NCBI GenBank assembly: GCA_963761975.1
Contig: CAVXIR010000004.1
Location: forward strand, 868,001 to 932,000
Direction: 5' to 3'
Source of the DNA: JAMQPK01 sp963761975
Lineage (GTDB): Bacteria > Acidobacteriota > Vicinamibacteria > Vicinamibacterales > JAMQPK01
Length of the DNA stretch: 64,000 nucleotides
Shown piece by piece: positions 62,946-64,000 of the stretch. The position numbers and the translations under genes are program-made. The first letter of the stretch is position 1. Every line of letters starts with the position of its first letter. The notes under the pieces are model-generated. The model saw only the letters and a list, made by a program, of their open reading frames with translations, made no database searches and was not told the DNA's origin.

Positions 62946-63124
62946 CGGTTCGGGGTTCTGGGTGCTGGGTTCTGGGTTCGGGTTCTTGGTTCTGGGTGCT
63001 GGGTTGGTTCTGGGTGCTGGGTGATGGAGACGCGGAGGTGAAGCACGCGCCTATGAACCGGTCACGTCGATCGAACCGCGAACCCCGAACCAGAACCCAG
63101 CACCCAGAACCCAGAACCCAGAAC
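62946..63124. repeat. Large inverted GGTTCTGGGTGCTGG repeat block
   Basis: The left arm (62946-63025) is built of GGTTCTGGGTGCTGG units; the right arm (63076-63124) has the complementary CCAGAACCCAGCACC units. They could fold into a long imperfect hairpin. The right arm is translated in the following gene. Confidence 0.8.
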
Positions 63125-64000
63125 CGCTGGCTTCAGACCGCTTGGCGTGCCGCCGTCGTCGCGGCCGCGGCTGCCATGGTCTATGCCAACAGCCTGTCGG
63201 CGCCGTTCATCTTCGACGATCGGTACTCGGTCGTCGAAAATCCCGCCATACGCTCGATTGCCTCCGTAGCATCACAGCCACCGAACACTCCGCTGGCAGG
63301 CCGTCCTGTTATCGGTCTGACATTCGCTCTGAACTTCGCCGCGAACGAACTGGACGCGTCGAAGTACCGCGCGACGAATGTCGCGATTCACATCGCCTGT
63401 GCGCTGCTCCTCTTCGGCATCGTGCGACGGACGATCACGTTACCCCGGTTGAGTCCGTTCTTCGGGGCCGCCGCATCTGATCTCGCAATGGCAACGGCTC
63501 TGCTTTGGGCCGTGCATCCCCTCACGACCGATGCTGTGACGTACATCACGCAGCGAACCGAGTCGCTGATGGCGCTGTTTTATCTCCTTACGCTATACGC
63601 AAGCCTTCGCGCACACGCGTCGGCACACCGGCGGACGTGGACCGCGGCGGCGATCGTCGCGTGCGCGCTTGGCATGGGCTCCAAGGAGTCGATGGCGACC
63701 GTACCGCTCGTGGTGGTGATCTTCGATCGTGTGTTCCTCTTCGACTCGATGCGCGAAGCGTTCAACACACGCTGGCGTCTCTATTTCGGCCTTGCTCTTA
63801 CGTGGGTCCTTCTGGCCCCTCAACTGGCAACGACACCTCGAGCCGATTCCGCCGGGTTCGCGACTGACATTAGCGTGTGGACCTACCTGCTGAACCAATC
63901 GGTGATGATCCTGCGGTATCTGCGGCTGGTGTTCTGGCCGATCGATCTCGTGATCACTTACGGTCGGCCAGTTGCCTATACCCTTCCCGACGTTCTTCCG
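63053..64000 (+). CDS. TMTC-like polytopic membrane protein, 3' end outside window
   Basis: The frame is open from ATG 63053 to the right edge (316 residues visible). The first 25 residues are Arg/Pro/Thr-rich (NREPRTRTQHPEPRTQNR) because they are encoded by the repeat arm; ATG 63177 could be the original start. Then come several hydrophobic helices and the lumenal motif NSLSAPFIFDDRYSVVENP, LAGRPVIGLTFALNF and LLWAVHPLTTDAVTYITQR, known from bacterial TMTC/O-mannosyltransferase-like proteins with C-terminal TPRs. Presumed protein or lipid glycosyltransferase; the TPR part would lie beyond the window. Confidence 0.82.
   Translation, partial: MNRSRRSNREPRTRTQHPEPRTQNRWLQTAWRAAVVAAAAAMVYANSLSAPFIFDDRYSVVENPAIRSIASVASQPPNTPLAGRPVIGLTFALNFAANELDASKYRATNVAIHIACALLLFGIVRRTITLPRLSPFFGAAASDLAMATALLWAVHPLTTDAVTYITQRTESLMALFYLLTLYASLRAHASAHRRTWTAAAIVACALGMGSKESMATVPLVVVIFDRVFLFDSMREAFNTRWRLYFGLALTWVLLAPQLATTPRADSAGFATDISVWTYLLNQSVMILRYLRLVFWPIDLVITYGRPVAYTLPDVLP

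Overview
The window is GC-rich, densely coded bacterial chromosome from an aerobic, didermic (outer-membrane) heterotroph. Gene content fits Acidobacteriota, probably the Vicinamibacteria: a very large Oar-type TonB receptor with an N-terminal carboxypeptidase-regulatory domain, an alternative complex III plus caa3 oxidase operon, CarD, ActF/NrfD-like proteins, TPR/gluzincin proteins and many intergenic micro-repeats. The taxon is an inference; no rRNA is present.

Layout. 1-6.8 kb: end of an alternative complex III operon (actD-actE-actF and a small membrane protein), SCO1 and a complete A2-type caa3 oxidase (coxB-A-C-D). 6.8-7.5 kb: a REP-associated transposase with a frameshift, bracketed by palindromic REP elements. 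7.7-13.3 kb: an RND efflux operon (MFP, RND pump, TolC-like) broken by many small indels. 13.4-17.9 kb: MOSC protein, lytic transglycosylase, Oar-type receptor. 18.1-36.3 kb: a large phosphate and polyphosphate island: pit and its PhoU-like partner, OprP-type porin, pstSCA, arsenate reductase and ArsR, MsrA, OsmC, an orphan PhoB, an RMD1/DUF155 protein, glgC, SixA and CHAD proteins, Ppx/GppA, two divergent thymidylate-kinase-like proteins (the second with a Walker A Lys-to-Arg change), pstB and phoU, plus two copies of a small unknown protein family. Tandem 7-mers spaced 11 bp apart, resembling PhoB boxes, sit in front of several of these units.

36.4-46 kb: yacG, citrate synthase (two frameshifts), M28 peptidase, rhomboid protease, a C13-like protein without a visible catalytic Cys beside a TPR/HELAH metalloprotease, a glycosyltransferase and two different phospholipid N-methyltransferase-like enzymes. 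46-55 kb: phosphoesterase, lone nuoI, LytS/LytR-type two-component pair, signal peptidase I, CDF exporter, rex-moaC, an SbsA-like Ig protein, a YdeI-like protein, PlsC. 55-64 kb: CarD with a strong terminator, a cytochrome c/copper-monooxygenase-like/TPR fusion, tRNA-Leu(CAA), EEP hydrolase, YgjP-type peptidase, DUF4159 protein, an ECF sigma/anti-sigma-like unit, a cupin and the start of a TMTC-like TPR membrane protein.

How it fits together: the first block passes electrons from quinol through alternative complex III to oxygen. The central block looks like one regulon for phosphate uptake, arsenate detoxification and polyphosphate turnover, although its genes are scattered among several transcription units. 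Short intergenic repeat families recur at gene borders and in several places have become part of the coding sequence. No stretch longer than 300 bases lacks a gene or gene remnant.
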